Assembly (NCBI RefSeq): GCF_000330505.1
Contig: NW_004443615.1
Span: 128,666-192,665 of the forward strand
From: Entamoeba invadens IP1
Taxonomy: Eukaryota; Evosea; Mastigamoebida; Endamoebidae
Direction: 5' to 3'
Length of the DNA: 64,000 nucleotides
The position numbers and the translations under genes are program-made. The number at the start of each line of letters is the position of its first letter. Within the stretch, counting starts at the first letter, position 1. The notes beneath the pieces are model-generated. The model did no database searches, was not told the DNA's origin, and saw nothing but the letters and a program-made list of their open reading frames with translations. Positions 63,586 through 64,000 of the stretch are shown piece after piece.

Positions 63586-64000
63586 ATTATGTGTCTGTCT
63601 ATTCCTCTACTTTGTTTCATAATATAGTATAGTTTTTTTAACTACATATTTACTATTTTTTTTATCTGTTGTATTAAATTTATATATTAATATATTTATA
63701 AAATATAATATAGAAAATAGTATATATTATAATTTGATTGAAAACTAGTTTATTTTTGTTAACTAGAACCATCAGAATTTGGTTTGAATTGGCTAAACTA
63801 CAAAAACCTATAATAGAAACCTATAGTATAAATTATTTCTATTACAACATCTTGTTATTATATCGGAAAACCACAATTATAAAAATAATACTCGTATACA
63901 AGAAATGGAAGTATTAGATAATTGAATAACCGATAAAATCATTTGAAAACTTTTCACACCATTAACATTTTGACAAGATAGATTTGATTGATAGTAATAT
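63586..64000. other. AT-rich sequence to window end
   Basis: No gene is seen after the NT-C2 gene. The sequence is AT-rich spacer. Confidence 0.6.

Overview
The window looks like a piece of an Entamoeba nuclear genome, most probably the reptile parasite E. invadens or a close relative; the species is inferred, not proven. The evidence is very AT-rich spacers between compact genes, short introns whose 18 readable donors all begin GTTTGT, and a characteristic gene set: Cys-rich transmembrane kinases (TMKs), an almost canonical actin, a papain-type protease and an SH2-domain kinase. Three runs of exactly 100 N (17166-17265, 29018-29117, 53546-53645) are scaffold gaps. No rRNA, tRNA or CRISPR was recognised.

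Layout. 1-15.7 kb: a small spliced secreted protein, a TA-flanked MITE-like element (1936-2139), a PUS7/TruD pseudouridine synthase, a five-exon Cys-rich GPI-type surface protein, a possible nuclear factor, an HD-domain phosphohydrolase, a probable N-myristoylated protein, a cysteine protease, two overlapping small ORFs, a metallophosphoesterase and a C2-like protein. 15.7-18 kb is a long spacer with two hairpin-forming sequences and a gap. 18-28.3 kb holds two very different TMKs arranged tail to tail. 29-39.2 kb, all on the minus strand: a NECAP-like clathrin accessory protein, a four-exon Ras-like GTPase, an RRM/zinc-knuckle protein, a zinc-finger sirtuin, actin, a possible lineage-specific protein and the ribosome-biogenesis protein RRP1. 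39.5-51 kb: an importin-alpha-like protein, a long coiled-coil protein, two large uncharacterised proteins (one with an apparent frameshift) and a HAD-like hydrolase. 51-64 kb: a kinase-SH2 protein, a decayed ORF, a duplicated inverted-repeat motif beside a gap, a charge-segregated secreted protein, a formin without an obvious FH1, a transposase-derived protein and a spliced NT-C2 protein.

These are independent eukaryotic transcription units, not operons. Shared themes are surface sensing and signalling (TMKs, Cys-rich protein, SH2 kinase, small GTPase), actin and membrane traffic (actin, formin, NECAP, NT-C2) and RNA or nuclear functions (PUS7, RRP1, RRM protein, sirtuin, importin). Ten genes were assembled across introns by combining the GTTTGT donor, an AG acceptor and restored reading frame. 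Several ORFs start in silico at GTG or TTG; the first in-frame ATG was used instead.
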